Positions 1 to 11,087 of a stretch of DNA of 64,000 nucleotides are shown here, in pieces. The DNA is from Chitinophagales bacterium. GTDB taxonomy: Bacteria > Bacteroidota > Bacteroidia > Chitinophagales > Chitinophagaceae. The stretch covers positions 124,001 through 188,000 of the forward strand of contig JAATGQ010000041.1 of NCBI GenBank assembly GCA_015654595.1. The letters are read 5' to 3'. A model generated the notes under the pieces. The model was not told the DNA's origin and made no database searches. It worked only from the letters and a program-made list of their open reading frames with translations. The position numbers and the translations under genes are program-made. Positions within the stretch are counted from its first letter, which is position 1; every line of letters begins with the position of its first letter.

Positions 1-1830
<1,830 letters not shown>

Positions 1831-1887
1831 CTATCCCACAGTCACATCTCTTCTTACGCGCCATCCCGTCATGCGCCCAGCTCTGCT

Positions 1888-2094
1888 CTACCCCCCTTGC
1901 GTCGCGCGGATCACAAAAACTTTGTCCTCCGCGCGCAGCACATAAGAACCCCATTCGGTCCTTGGGATCACCTTGTCGTTAACGGCAATGGCTATCCCAT
2001 CCGGCCGATCGATGCGCAACAATGGCAACACATCGGAGAGCAATCCCTTTTCAGGCAGCTCAAACCTTTCTTTGTTGATAATTACTTCCGGCAT
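1888..2094 (-). CDS. thiS: Sulfur carrier protein ThiS
   Basis: Ubiquitin-fold sulfur carrier that is adenylated and thiocarboxylated at its C-terminus and donates sulfur to the thiazole ring of thiamine. The 68-residue protein begins MPEVIINKE, has the family's VAVNDKVIPRTEW core and ends in the obligatory Gly-Gly (ATQGG). A clear AGGAG lies six bases before the ATG, unusually strong for this genome. It is the first gene behind the TPP riboswitch and is followed by thiC on the same strand. Length and terminus match the family exactly. Confidence 0.95.
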   Translation of the reverse strand: MPEVIINKERFELPEKGLLSDVLPLLRIDRPDGIAIAVNDKVIPRTEWGSYVLRAEDKVFVIRATQGG

Positions 2095-2317
2095 AACAAC
2101 TCCTGCAGGCCTACACTCTCCATTGGATCCTTTCTCAAACCGTCCATACCGGACCCTTTCCCAAACCTAGACAGACACTGCCCTATCAGCCATTTGATGC
2201 GGCCAATCGCAACGCCTGAACGCCAGTCTGGTTTGCGCTAAGCAAGGACCAACAAAGGTTTCAGCCAATTGATTAAATCAATAAATACAGGGGGTGCGCT
2301 TTCGCGTAAAAGAGTAA

Positions 2318-2397
2318 GTCCGTCTTTTCCCTTCGCCGGTATTAACCGGATCAGGTTCTGAGGGTATTATCTCAGCCCGTATGAACGAGCACCCCTA
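2318..2397 (-). ncRNA. TPP riboswitch (THI element)
   Basis: On the minus strand the aptamer reads GGGGTGC, then GGGCTGAGATAATACCC, then GAACCTGATCCGGTTAATACCGGCG and AAGGGA, which are the conserved THI-box segments in the right order and spacing. It sits about 220 bases upstream of thiS and should repress thiS-thiC when thiamine pyrophosphate is bound. Downstream, at 2291-2297, the transcript contains GCACCCC, which complements the first seven aptamer bases GGGGTGC and could form a competing helix. Confidence 0.95.
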
Positions 2398-2406
2398 AAG
2401 CCACGA

Positions 2407-2437
2407 TAAAGGTAGGGAATAAATTAAATACAAAAAA
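2407..2437 (-). promoter_or_regulatory. Candidate Bacteroidota-type promoter of the thi operon
   Basis: On the minus strand TACCTTTA (2414-2407) matches seven of eight positions of the -7 box TAnnTTTG, with TTTTTTG (2437-2431) upstream as a -33 candidate. The spacing is 16 bases, slightly shorter than usual. Initiation would fall near 2399, just before the riboswitch begins, which fits well. Inferred from position and motif only. Confidence 0.4.
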
Positions 2438-2721
2438 TAATTCGCGAACACAACCGCACAAAAAAAATCCCGCCCGCGTCAGTTATAGGTTTAAAAAGAT
2501 TAGCCTACGAGTTCTTGATTTGACAAAAGGGCTTGTGTTAGCTCTTGAATACGCTTGAGAGAAAAGTACTCCCTTGAAGCAAACGAAGCAAGTTGTTTAG
2601 CAATTCAAAGGGGGGGCTTACAATGCAAAATAGGTTTGATATAATCTAATAATAATCTATATTTTCGCTAAATTACTAACCAAAAGGCGTTCTAAAGCAC
2701 TCATTTTGTACCACTTATATT
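2438..2721. other. AT-rich intergenic stretch upstream of the ATPase cassette
   Basis: About 285 bases between the divergent thi leader and the AAA ATPase gene, with no supported gene. AT content rises sharply from about 2600, matching the following two genes. TAGGTTTG at 2631-2638 fits the TAnnTTTG -7 box but has no good -33 partner. This is the likely left junction of the AT-rich island; no inverted or direct repeats marking an insertion were seen. Confidence 0.4.
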
Positions 2722-4113
2722 ATGATTACCCGAATTGAAATAGACGGTTTTAAGACTTTTAGCCATTTTCAAATGGATTTTGCCCCACTGACAGTTGTCG
2801 CCGGTGCAAATGCTTCAGGCAAGAGTAATTTGTTTGATGCAATGCAATTGCTAACAAGAATAGTAGACAATGACCTTAAAACGTCTTTCAGCGAACAAAG
2901 AGGAAGTGCTAACGAGTTATTTACAAGATATGCTCAAGGAGAGTATGCCAAAGAGATATCTTTCAAAATCGAGCTATTAACAGATAAAAATATACAAGAT
3001 AAGTTTGGAGGAGAAGCCCAATTAAAATACACAAGGCTTAAGTATGAAATAAAAATAGGCCGGTCCACCAACGCAAGAGGAATGGAAGATTTAGTTATTA
3101 TAGCAGAATCGCTTAATCCAATTCGACACGATGATGACAAATGGATAAAAACTTACATCCCTAGCAGATATCAGGAAAGATGGCGTCCAAAAGTAAAAAC
3201 AGGGAAACGAGGTGTAGCATACATCGATACAGACAATGATCGCATAAACCTACGACAAGATGGAAAAGGTGGAATTAAAAAAGAATTCCCTCTTAACAAT
3301 ATTAATCAAGCTATAATAAGCATAGTCAACTCAATAGACTTTCCCCATGCATTAGCGGCAAAAGAAGAGATCAAAAATTGGCACTTTTTACAGCTCAACC
3401 CTGAAGATCTTCGTCGCCCTAGCGACTATCTTGCAAAAGACATCCTTACTCACACAGGCGAAAACTTAGCTTCGGTTCTCTCACGAATAAAAAATGCCGA
3501 TCCCTCTGCCCTAAAAAATATTTCACGCCGATTAAATTCACTACTACCAAGTATTGCAAACGTAGATGTGATTGATGACAGAGTTGGAAAACAGTTTATA
3601 ATCGAAATAAAGACAGGAGATGGGAGAATATTTACATCAAGGGTACTTTCTGAAGGAACATTGCGACTTTTAACTTTATGTGTATTTCTTTACGATCCCT
3701 CGCATAAGGGCCTGTTATGCTTCGAAGAACCAGAGAATGGTGTACATCCAGCAAGGATGAAACTAACGGCTGAGTTACTATTAGATTTAACTTCTCATTT
3801 TGTTGAAGATGCAGACGAATTAAGGCAAGTGATTGTCAACACACATTCACCCACCTTAGTTGCAGACTTCTTCAATTCCGACAACCAAGGTGTTTATGCA
3901 ATTTGGCTGTCTCAATTAGTCACACAAGTTACAACCATCAACGAGAAGAAGCAAAAAATCCAGGTAACTAAAATGCTACCTGTTGACAAAGGAAGCTCCC
4001 AACTAGCAATAGATTTTACAGAGAATGAGAGAAGACTAACCCTTGCAAAAGTAATAGAATATCTTGGAAGTGAAGATTTAGAAAAATCTATATTGAAAAT
4101 AGAAGAGGAATGA
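2722..4113 (+). CDS. AAA-family (AAA_21/OLD-like) ATPase, probable defence module subunit
   Basis: ABC/SMC-type ATPase of 463 residues. The N-terminus ITRIEIDGFKTF is typical of RecF/OLD-like proteins. Walker A is GANASGKS at residues 28-35, the signature-like LSEGTLRLL starts at 309, Walker B with its catalytic acids is CFEEPENGVHP around 333-343, and the switch histidine is in VNTHSPT (H375). It overlaps the next gene by ATGA (4110-4113), so the two are translationally coupled. AAA_21 ATPases coupled to a small TOPRIM-like or DUF4276 partner are common among anti-phage systems (PARIS- and AbiL-type logic). The pair is much more AT-rich than all neighbours, suggesting recent transfer. ATPase assignment is secure; the defence role is inference from partner and composition. 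Confidence 0.85.
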   Translation: MITRIEIDGFKTFSHFQMDFAPLTVVAGANASGKSNLFDAMQLLTRIVDNDLKTSFSEQRGSANELFTRYAQGEYAKEISFKIELLTDKNIQDKFGGEAQLKYTRLKYEIKIGRSTNARGMEDLVIIAESLNPIRHDDDKWIKTYIPSRYQERWRPKVKTGKRGVAYIDTDNDRINLRQDGKGGIKKEFPLNNINQAIISIVNSIDFPHALAAKEEIKNWHFLQLNPEDLRRPSDYLAKDILTHTGENLASVLSRIKNADPSALKNISRRLNSLLPSIANVDVIDDRVGKQFIIEIKTGDGRIFTSRVLSEGTLRLLTLCVFLYDPSHKGLLCFEEPENGVHPARMKLTAELLLDLTSHFVEDADELRQVIVNTHSPTLVADFFNSDNQGVYAIWLSQLVTQVTTINEKKQKIQVTKMLPVDKGSSQLAIDFTENERRLTLAKVIEYLGSEDLEKSILKIEEE

Positions 4114-4772
4114 GCAACATTTTAACTATTGCATATAGTGCAGAAGGAAACACTGATCAAAGATTTCTTGAAAGTATAATTAAAAGAACATTCGAAGAAA
4201 TAGCCTTTAAATGCGATGGCATTATTGAAGTTTTCGATCCCATATACATCAAATTAGACAAAAGAGATGGGTTTATTTCCGCAGTATGTCTAGCCGCTTT
4301 ACAAGCATTTAAAGACGGTATAAATGTATTGTGTATACACGCAGACGCAGATTCGTATTCAGATAATGAAGTAGCTCAAAACAAAATCATTCCTGCATTT
4401 GATGCCATAGCTAAATTAGACACAAATGCATGCAAAAATTTAGTTGCCATAATTCCCGTCCAAATGTCTGAAGCGTGGATGCTTGCGGATAAAGAATTAC
4501 TAAAAGAGGAAATTGACACTATAAAATCTAATGAAGACTTAGGTTTAACGAGAGCGCCAGAAACAATTTCCGACCCAAAGGAAACTATCAAAACCGCAAT
4601 TCGGAATGCTCAAAAGGACTCATCTAAACGAAGAGATAGGATAAGCATCAATGAATTATATCAGCCCATTGGGCAAAAAATCTCCCTCGACAAACTGGAA
4701 TCTTTACCATCATTTGTCAAATTCAAATGCGCGGTGGAAGATGCATTTAAAAAATTAAACTATTTACACTAA
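4110..4772 (+). CDS. DUF4276 family protein, putative TOPRIM-like effector paired with the ATPase
   Basis: A 220-residue protein with the hallmarks of DUF4276: AEGNTDQRFLE near the N-terminus (E12, D16), an acidic HADADS motif (D79, D81) after a beta strand, and PVQMSEAWMLADKELL near residue 130. The Glu plus DxD arrangement resembles a TOPRIM metal site, which in related AriB/RloB-like proteins belongs to a nuclease effector held by an AAA ATPase. It starts inside the stop of the ATPase gene. Codon use and composition are AT-rich like its partner. No terminator of its own was found downstream on this strand. Family call is firm; nuclease activity is inferred. Confidence 0.75.
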   Translation: MSNILTIAYSAEGNTDQRFLESIIKRTFEEIAFKCDGIIEVFDPIYIKLDKRDGFISAVCLAALQAFKDGINVLCIHADADSYSDNEVAQNKIIPAFDAIAKLDTNACKNLVAIIPVQMSEAWMLADKELLKEEIDTIKSNEDLGLTRAPETISDPKETIKTAIRNAQKDSSKRRDRISINELYQPIGQKISLDKLESLPSFVKFKCAVEDAFKKLNYLH

Positions 4773-4806
4773 ATAATTAAGCCGACGGAATATTAAACAA
4801 AAAAAA

Positions 4807-4825
4807 TCCCGGCACAAAGCCGGGA
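4807..4825 (-). terminator. Intrinsic terminator of the GH51 gene
   Basis: Perfect seven-base stem TCCCGGC/GCCGGGA with a five-base loop, followed on the minus strand by a run of T. It lies 29 bases past the stop of the arabinofuranosidase gene and also separates it from the convergent AT-rich cassette. Confidence 0.85.
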
Positions 4826-4853
4826 CAAAAGGCCGATCATTTTATCATTTTCT

Positions 4854-6377
4854 CTACTTCTGTAATTCGACAACCACCACCGACATCGGCGGCAGCTCAA
4901 CACTCAAGCCGGCACTGGTCTTCTTCGCACCATTGAACCCGGCAGTCTTCACCTTATCAGGCTGATCGAAAGTATTGATATCATTGAACTTCGAAGAGGT
5001 CAGGATCTGTCCATGAATAGTCGAGAATGCAATACCCGGAAGCGCCGCATTTATCGTGATCTTCTTCGAAGGATCGATGTTTACAAAAGAAATATGGATC
5101 GCCCCGCTGGAATCGCGCGAAGCGGAAGCATTCACCGCAGCGATCTTCTGACCGTCATGCACATATTGCGGGCTGGTAAAATGAACAGCCAGCGAATGGG
5201 CATCCTGATGCACCTTATACATATCGAAGATATAATAGGTAGGCGTCAGCAGCATCTTATCCTTATCGGTAAGGACCAACGCCTGCAACACATTCACGGT
5301 CTGTGCCAGATTGGCCATCTTCACACGATCGGTATGGTTATTAAAGATATTAAGCGTAGAGCCAGCGATCAGCGCATCCCGCAGGCTGTTTTGCTGATAG
5401 AGAAACCCAGGCTTTGAACCGGGTTCGGCATCCGTCCAGATACCCCATTCGTCAACGACAAGCGCCATCCGCTTCTTTGGATCGTACTTGTCCATGATCG
5501 CGGAATGCTTGCTCACGATCTCCTCCATCTTCAAACAGGAAACCATCGCCTTGAAATAGTCGTCTTCCCCAAACTGCGTCGCAGAACCTTTATGTTCCCA
5601 GGGGCCAGCCAGCGTATAATAGTGCATCGAGATCCCCCAGGTACGGTTGCGAACGATATTCTTCATCACCTTGTCCGTCCAGTTGTAGTCATCGCTGTTT
5701 GCGCCGCTGGCGATCAGCCGAAGCTGCGAACCGGGATAGTTCTTGCAAAACTCGGAGTAACGGTTATACTCACCCGCATAATACTCCGGCGTCATACTGC
5801 CGCCGCATCCCCAGCTTTCATTTCCAACACCCCAAAAGGAAACATTCCAGGGCTTCTCCCGCCCGTTCTTGCGACGCATATCCGCCAGCGTACTCTTGCC
5901 ATCAAAGTTGAGGTACTCCAGCCAGCTTTCCATTTCCTCCGGCGTCCCCGTGCCCACATTGCCGGCGATATAAGGCTGACACCCCAGCAGATCGCACAAC
6001 TCGAGAAATTCATGCGTCCCAAAACTATTGTCTTCTGTTACCATACCCCAGGTCGTATTCACCGTCTTCTTACGCTGATCACGCGGCCCGATAGCATCCC
6101 GCCAGTGATACTGATCGGCATAACAACCACCCGGCCAGCGCAATACCGGAACTTTTATTTTACGCAACGCCTCCACTACATCCATCCGCATACGATCACC
6201 CGTCCAAAACCCATCGTAGATACAACGCCCGAGGTCCTCGGAGAAATGCCCATAAACATTACGACTGATGACAGGCCCGGAAGTATCCTTGATGGAAAGT
6301 TCGATGGCTGTTTGTGAAAAGACTTGAATACCTGACAATAAAAAGAGAAAGACAAGAAAAGGCCAGCTGGATTTCAT
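4854..6377 (-). CDS. Secreted alpha-L-arabinofuranosidase, GH51
   Basis: Retaining glycoside hydrolase releasing terminal arabinofuranose from arabinan or arabinoxylan. The 507-residue protein begins with a signal peptide (hydrophobic LFLLSGIQVF, likely cleavage after FSQ). Family landmarks include YGHFSEDLGRCIYDG, VLRWPGGCYADQYHW, the acid/base glutamate in GVGNESWGCGG (E187) and the nucleophile in LVVDEWG (E310). Length is normal for GH51. It is followed by a strong terminator and lies downstream of a CBM6-bearing esterase on the same strand with a terminator between them, so the two are probably separate units that attack the same class of plant polysaccharide. Confidence 0.93.
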   Translation of the reverse strand: MKSSWPFLVFLFLLSGIQVFSQTAIELSIKDTSGPVISRNVYGHFSEDLGRCIYDGFWTGDRMRMDVVEALRKIKVPVLRWPGGCYADQYHWRDAIGPRDQRKKTVNTTWGMVTEDNSFGTHEFLELCDLLGCQPYIAGNVGTGTPEEMESWLEYLNFDGKSTLADMRRKNGREKPWNVSFWGVGNESWGCGGSMTPEYYAGEYNRYSEFCKNYPGSQLRLIASGANSDDYNWTDKVMKNIVRNRTWGISMHYYTLAGPWEHKGSATQFGEDDYFKAMVSCLKMEEIVSKHSAIMDKYDPKKRMALVVDEWGIWTDAEPGSKPGFLYQQNSLRDALIAGSTLNIFNNHTDRVKMANLAQTVNVLQALVLTDKDKMLLTPTYYIFDMYKVHQDAHSLAVHFTSPQYVHDGQKIAAVNASASRDSSGAIHISFVNIDPSKKITINAALPGIAFSTIHGQILTSSKFNDINTFDQPDKVKTAGFNGAKKTSAGLSVELPPMSVVVVELQK

Positions 6378-6452
6378 ATGCTTTAATCGTTTTGGTTTGA
6401 CACCCCTAAATTAATTGTTTTTTTGACAATTAAAAGGGACAAACAAAAAAAA

Positions 6453-6477
6453 GCGGCCCCCAGTCCATGGAGGCCGC
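6453..6477 (-). terminator. Intrinsic terminator of the CBM6 esterase gene
   Basis: GCGGCC and GGCCGC arms followed on the minus strand by a run of nine T, 17 bases past the esterase stop. Confidence 0.8.
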
Positions 6478-6493
6478 CTCTCGTCTCGGAAAT

Positions 6494-9271
6494 TTATTGT
6501 TTCACAATCTTCTTCACCGTACTCCAATTCCCAATCTGCATCCGCACAAAATACACCCCAGGCGCCAGTGTACTCGCATTTACATTCACCTGCAAAGCAC
6601 CCGCAGCCTTTGTAACTTCCTGCGTCTGACGGATCGCGCCAGTAACATCCAGCAGCTGCACCCGCAAGCTGCCCGCCTGCGCATTGCTCATCTGGATAGA
6701 GAAATTAGCCTTTACAGGATTGGGGTAGATCGTCAGATAATCCGCCCCTGTAATGGCAGCCTCAGCCGCATCAACCTCACCGCCGGCAGCCGTAGCGCTA
6801 ACCAGCCCATTGGTAACGGCAGACGCCGAGGCGGGAAGCGCAAAGGTCATATAGTGGAAGTTCCAGCCAACAGCCGAAGTAGACTTCACCTGCAAGGTCT
6901 GTACACCCGCACCCAGATTGGCGGTCGTAGTAACGGTCTGCCAGGACTGATAAGCCCCGGTGTTGGGCAGCAGCACATTAGCAACCACATAGCCATTCGA
7001 CAACAGCTGCAGCGAAGCATTATTATTAGGAGTCGCAACCCGGAAGCTCACGGTATAAACCCCGGCCTTGGTTACGTTTACGGTATAGTTCATCCAATCC
7101 CCGTCATCGATCCAACCCAGATCGGTACCGCCGCCCACGTCAGAAGTCGTCTCGGTACCCACACCAGTCATCAACACATAGCTGGGCGCCAGGATAGTGC
7201 CAGGAATCGATGGCGTAGACGAACTGCTTCCGGAAGACGCAGCAGCGAACTGTATCCAGTTGATGTTCCAATTCCCCGCCGCCACAGATTTTACGATAAG
7301 GGTCTGTGCACCCGCCGCCAGCGCAGCCGTAGCGGTAACGGTCTCCCAGGTTTGATAAGAACCGGAGGCAGGTACGGTAACGGTCGCCAAAGCTACACCC
7401 GAAGCATTCTGCAGCTGGATCTGTCCGCCAGCCGCTGATGCTGCCACACGAAAACTGACGGTATAGGAACCCGCCGTCGCCACATTTACGTTGTATTTCA
7501 TCCAGTCCCCGTTGTCGATCCAGCCCACATCATAACCGCCCCCGGCATCGAGGGTGTTTTCCTGCGCTACACCGCTCATCGAAGCATAGCCTTCGGCCTC
7601 GACGGCGCCAGGGATCGCGTAAGTCGTAACAGCAGCAGCAGGAGCCGCAGTAAAGGTCATATAGTTGAAGTTCCAGCCGGTAACGGTTGATTTTACCCGA
7701 AGGGTCTGCTGACCAGCAGGCAGAACGGCCTGCGTCGTAACGGTCTGCCAGGTCTGATATCCCCCTGTATTGGGCACATTTATCGTGCTAAGCACTACAC
7801 CCGCAGCATTCAGCAGCTGAAAGGAAACCCCGGTATTCGGAGAGGTTACACGCCAGCCAATATTATAGGTTCCAGCCGTCGCAACATTGATCCGGTAATC
7901 CATATAATCACCCGCGTCGATATAACCTACATCCTGGCCGCCGCCAGTGTCCCCGGTCGTCTCAGTCGCCACCCCACTCATAGCAGCATAGCTTTCGCCC
8001 TGCACAGTACCAGGAACGGCATAATAGGTCGGGGCAGCCGATACGACAGGCGTTGCAAACTGCAGCCAGTTGAAATTCCAGCCGGTACCCGTCGATTTGA
8101 TGGTCAGGGCCTGCTGACCCGCCGGCAAGGTCACCGTAGCAGTAACGGTCTGCCAGGCCTGATAACCTCCTGTATTGGGAACGCTGACAGTCGCCAGCAC
8201 AGCGCCTGAAGCATTGATTATCTGAAAAGCAGCTCCTGCATTAGGAGAAGCCACCCGAAAACTGGCCGTATAAGAACCCGCAGAGGCAACATTCAGAGAA
8301 TAAGTCATCCAGTCCCCGTTGTCGATCCAACCCACATCCTGGCCGCCGCCAGTGTCCCCGGTCGTCTCGAGCCCTACTCCGCTCATCGTGGAATAGCTTT
8401 CAGCCTGCACGGTACCCGGAACGGTATAATACGTCGCCGTAGGCGTAGCCGGCGAAGTCACCGAAGTAGCAGCCGTCGTATACTGCAATAACCATTGGTA
8501 GATATTCATTCCGTTGAGGGTATACGCGGGATCGTAGAACTGTTCCCAGCAGCAGTGACCACCCGCATAAGCGGTCGACAAGGCATAATTCGCCTTTATC
8601 GCATTGACATCCAATACAAGATTCAGGGTATTGGCGCCATGCACATCCGTAGCGGAACCGAATCCCCACAGCTGGACCTTGTTCTTTACGACCGTATCGG
8701 CATACTGTCCGCGATAGTAAGCATTCATCACCGCGCTCATCGGGACAAACGCAGGAATGGGATGCGTAGCAGCAACGGAAGCCCCCGAAGCCTGTATCTT
8801 GCCGACATACTCCAGTATCCCTTCCCCGCCCGCAGACAAACCAGTCAGGTACACGCGGGTCGGATCGACCCGGTAGGTCTTCAGCAGATACGTCAATACA
8901 TATTCCAGCTGCGGCGCCGTCGTTGAATAACCATACGCCGCCTGCGGAGAGACGACGATAAACTTATAGGACTTCTTGTCAACAGGATTGACAAAACTGG
9001 AAGGCCAGGAACCATGCGCAATGATATACGCCGGTCCGCCGGCATTGCTGTTGTTGTAGATCACAGAAGGGTCGGTAGTAGACCCCTCATCCACCCCGTG
9101 CAGAAACACGATGATCGGGTAAGTCCCCGACGTAGTGGAATAATCATCCGGTAAGTGAAGAATAGCGTTTTCTGTTCCACCCGCATTGTCTACGGGTACT
9201 TTGATAATGGTTTGATCACCCTGCCCAAAGCAGAAAGCAGGTAAGAGCAGCAGCAGTAGTAGGCGTTTCAT
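6494..9271 (-). CDS. Secreted esterase with four CBM6 modules and T9SS sorting domain
   Basis: A 925-residue modular enzyme. After a signal peptide (residues 1-16) comes an alpha/beta-hydrolase esterase domain to about 270, with IIVFLHG as oxyanion region and the nucleophile serine in LTGLSAGGEG (S146). Four consecutive CBM6 modules follow at about 285-405, 415-540, 547-672 and 685-808, each marked by a SYxxMSGV-like opening, GGGxDVGWIDxGDWM and a NFNWLQF-like end. The last 80 residues form a type A T9SS C-terminal signal (YPNPVKANFSI to the final KKIVKQ), so the enzyme is exported through type IX secretion to the cell surface. Feruloyl or acetyl-xylan esterase activity is likely from the company of CBM6 and GH51 but not proven by sequence. 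Confidence 0.88.
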   Translation of the reverse strand: MKRLLLLLLLPAFCFGQGDQTIIKVPVDNAGGTENAILHLPDDYSTTSGTYPIIVFLHGVDEGSTTDPSVIYNNSNAGGPAYIIAHGSWPSSFVNPVDKKSYKFIVVSPQAAYGYSTTAPQLEYVLTYLLKTYRVDPTRVYLTGLSAGGEGILEYVGKIQASGASVAATHPIPAFVPMSAVMNAYYRGQYADTVVKNKVQLWGFGSATDVHGANTLNLVLDVNAIKANYALSTAYAGGHCCWEQFYDPAYTLNGMNIYQWLLQYTTAATSVTSPATPTATYYTVPGTVQAESYSTMSGVGLETTGDTGGGQDVGWIDNGDWMTYSLNVASAGSYTASFRVASPNAGAAFQIINASGAVLATVSVPNTGGYQAWQTVTATVTLPAGQQALTIKSTGTGWNFNWLQFATPVVSAAPTYYAVPGTVQGESYAAMSGVATETTGDTGGGQDVGYIDAGDYMDYRINVATAGTYNIGWRVTSPNTGVSFQLLNAAGVVLSTINVPNTGGYQTWQTVTTQAVLPAGQQTLRVKSTVTGWNFNYMTFTAAPAAAVTTYAIPGAVEAEGYASMSGVAQENTLDAGGGYDVGWIDNGDWMKYNVNVATAGSYTVSFRVAASAAGGQIQLQNASGVALATVTVPASGSYQTWETVTATAALAAGAQTLIVKSVAAGNWNINWIQFAAASSGSSSSTPSIPGTILAPSYVLMTGVGTETTSDVGGGTDLGWIDDGDWMNYTVNVTKAGVYTVSFRVATPNNNASLQLLSNGYVVANVLLPNTGAYQSWQTVTTTANLGAGVQTLQVKSTSAVGWNFHYMTFALPASASAVTNGLVSATAAGGEVDAAEAAITGADYLTIYPNPVKANFSIQMSNAQAGSLRVQLLDVTGAIRQTQEVTKAAGALQVNVNASTLAPGVYFVRMQIGNWSTVKKIVKQ

Positions 9272-9814
9272 AATAGGCTTGATTGGATTTGAAGTGTGTA
9301 ATGTTTGTTCATTTTTATCGGTTGTTTAAGGTAGAGAAAAGGAACCCTGCCCAGCCGGTAGTCATTTTTCAGACATACCAGTACCGGTTGACAACTGCAC
9401 ACGCAGCCGCAGGAACGAAAGGAAAGGTTTCGCTAAACGGAATGGGCGAGAAAAGGGGTTAGGTTACGGCTGGCAATAACCGCTAGGACGTTTTTTCATT
9501 TGTGTTTTCTGTCAGCAAGGGAAATTGAGAAAGCAGAGCGTGTGGCCTTAAACCTTTGGACAAGAACAGGACGGTTTGTGAGATCCCGTTTTGATGAAGT
9601 TCATAAGCAGTCTTCTCTAATTTATCAGGCTTACCAGATTTAGCAACTTGGCATAATAACGAGCAAAAACCGTGCTAGTTGCGTGTTTCAGCAGTTTTTT
9701 TTCGCGGGTAACACTAAGTTAATCCCATCGGGCTATTCTGAGCCGCTAAAGCGTTTTGCACCCTAAAGAATACACTTAATTATGCTTTTTCCAGGCCCTT
9801 TTCCTTGGAAGTGA
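9272..9814. other. 540-base intergenic region with no recognised gene
   Basis: Lies between the start of the CBM6 esterase and the end of proA. It should carry the esterase promoter near its left end. No open frame with coding character, RNA family, terminator or repeat could be supported on either strand. Confidence 0.5.
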
Positions 9815-11059
9815 TCATTCTCTGACCTGGCCTTTCCCACGCACGATCCACTTCTCGGTCACCAGCTTCTCCAACGCAAAAGGCCCCCGCGCATGAAGTT
9901 TCTGCGTAGAAATGCCAATCTCCGCCCCAAGACCAAACTCCTCACCGTCTGTAAAGCGGGTTGACGCATTCGCATACACCGCCGCAGCATCCACCTCCAG
10001 CAGAAAACGCTCGCACTGCTGCTGATCACGAGACACAATAGCCTCGGAATGCCGCGTCGAATAACGCCGGATATGCTCCAGCGCCTCGTCGATCCCACCC
10101 ACCACTTTTACCGCACATTTCAAACTCAGGAACTCCCGGGCAAAATCGGAAGACTTCGCCTTTTTCAGATACGGGTACCCTTTCAGCAATCCGCCGGCAG
10201 CCGCATCAGCAAAGACCTCCACGCCAGATTTTTCCAGCGGCCCCTTCAGTTTTTTCAGAAAAGAAGACGCAACCGCCTTGTCTACCAACAAGGTATCCAT
10301 TGAATTACAGACAGATGGACGGGAAACCTTTGCATTCACCACAATGGCTACCGCCATATCCAGATCCGCCCCCTTCTCCACGTACACATGACACACGCCA
10401 GCCCCGGTCTCGATCACCGGCACCCGACTGTTCGCCCGCACATACTGGATCAGTGAATCTGAACCCCGGGGTATCAGCACATCCACATAACGGGTGGCCG
10501 TAAACAGTTCCTGCACGTTCTCGCGTTCTGCGGGCAATAGTGTCACACAGTTGGGGTCGATCCCGGAAACCTTCAGTACCTTATGAATAATGACCAACGC
10601 CGCCTTATTCGTTGCTAATGCCTCCTGACTCCCTTTTAGCAGACAACCATTACGGCTGCGCAGACAAAGGGCGGCAATATCGAACGTAACATTGGGTCTG
10701 GACTCGTAGATCGCACCAACCACACCAAGAGGCACCGCCCGCTTCTCAAGCTTCAGGCCATTAGGCAGCGTACGCTTTTCCAACAGCCGCCCCGAAGGAT
10801 CGGGCAGCCGGCTTACTTTCCGGATACTCTGAGCGATGGATTTTATCCGCTGAGGATTGAGCAGAAGCCTGTCGGTCCGGGGACTCGCCGGATCCTGCTT
10901 GCTCACATCGAGGGCATTAGCCTTCAGAAGAACGGCGCTGTCAGCTTCCAGTTCAGAAGCCAATAATTGAAGGGCTTTTTTTATCTGGCTGTCAGTGGCC
11001 TGCCTGAGCGCAATAGCCGCCTTCGCCGTTTTTATAATAAGAGGTTGAATAGACTTCAT
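9815..11059 (-). CDS. proA: Gamma-glutamyl phosphate reductase ProA
   Basis: NADPH-dependent reductase converting glutamyl-5-phosphate to glutamate semialdehyde, the second step of proline synthesis, in the cytoplasm. The 414-residue length is standard. Recognisable blocks include LGVVGAIYESRPNVT, LKGSQEALATN, IPRGSDSLIQYV, the catalytic cysteine in RPSVCNSMDTLL (C251) and FGLGAEIGISTQKLHARGP near the C-terminus. It is second in the proB-proA pair, 90 bases downstream of proB. The spacer contains a (TA)n tract. Nothing is missing from the active site. Confidence 0.97.
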   Translation of the reverse strand: MKSIQPLIIKTAKAAIALRQATDSQIKKALQLLASELEADSAVLLKANALDVSKQDPASPRTDRLLLNPQRIKSIAQSIRKVSRLPDPSGRLLEKRTLPNGLKLEKRAVPLGVVGAIYESRPNVTFDIAALCLRSRNGCLLKGSQEALATNKAALVIIHKVLKVSGIDPNCVTLLPAERENVQELFTATRYVDVLIPRGSDSLIQYVRANSRVPVIETGAGVCHVYVEKGADLDMAVAIVVNAKVSRPSVCNSMDTLLVDKAVASSFLKKLKGPLEKSGVEVFADAAAGGLLKGYPYLKKAKSSDFAREFLSLKCAVKVVGGIDEALEHIRRYSTRHSEAIVSRDQQQCERFLLEVDAAAVYANASTRFTDGEEFGLGAEIGISTQKLHARGPFALEKLVTEKWIVRGKGQVRE

Positions 11060-11087
11060 CTGGCTGATCGTTTGAAAAAATTGTTTG

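Noticed and set aside
2722-4772. Mobile element carrying the AT-rich cassette
   Set aside because: Composition suggests transfer, but no transposase, integrase, terminal inverted repeats, target duplication or tRNA attachment site could be found at either side, so no element is annotated.
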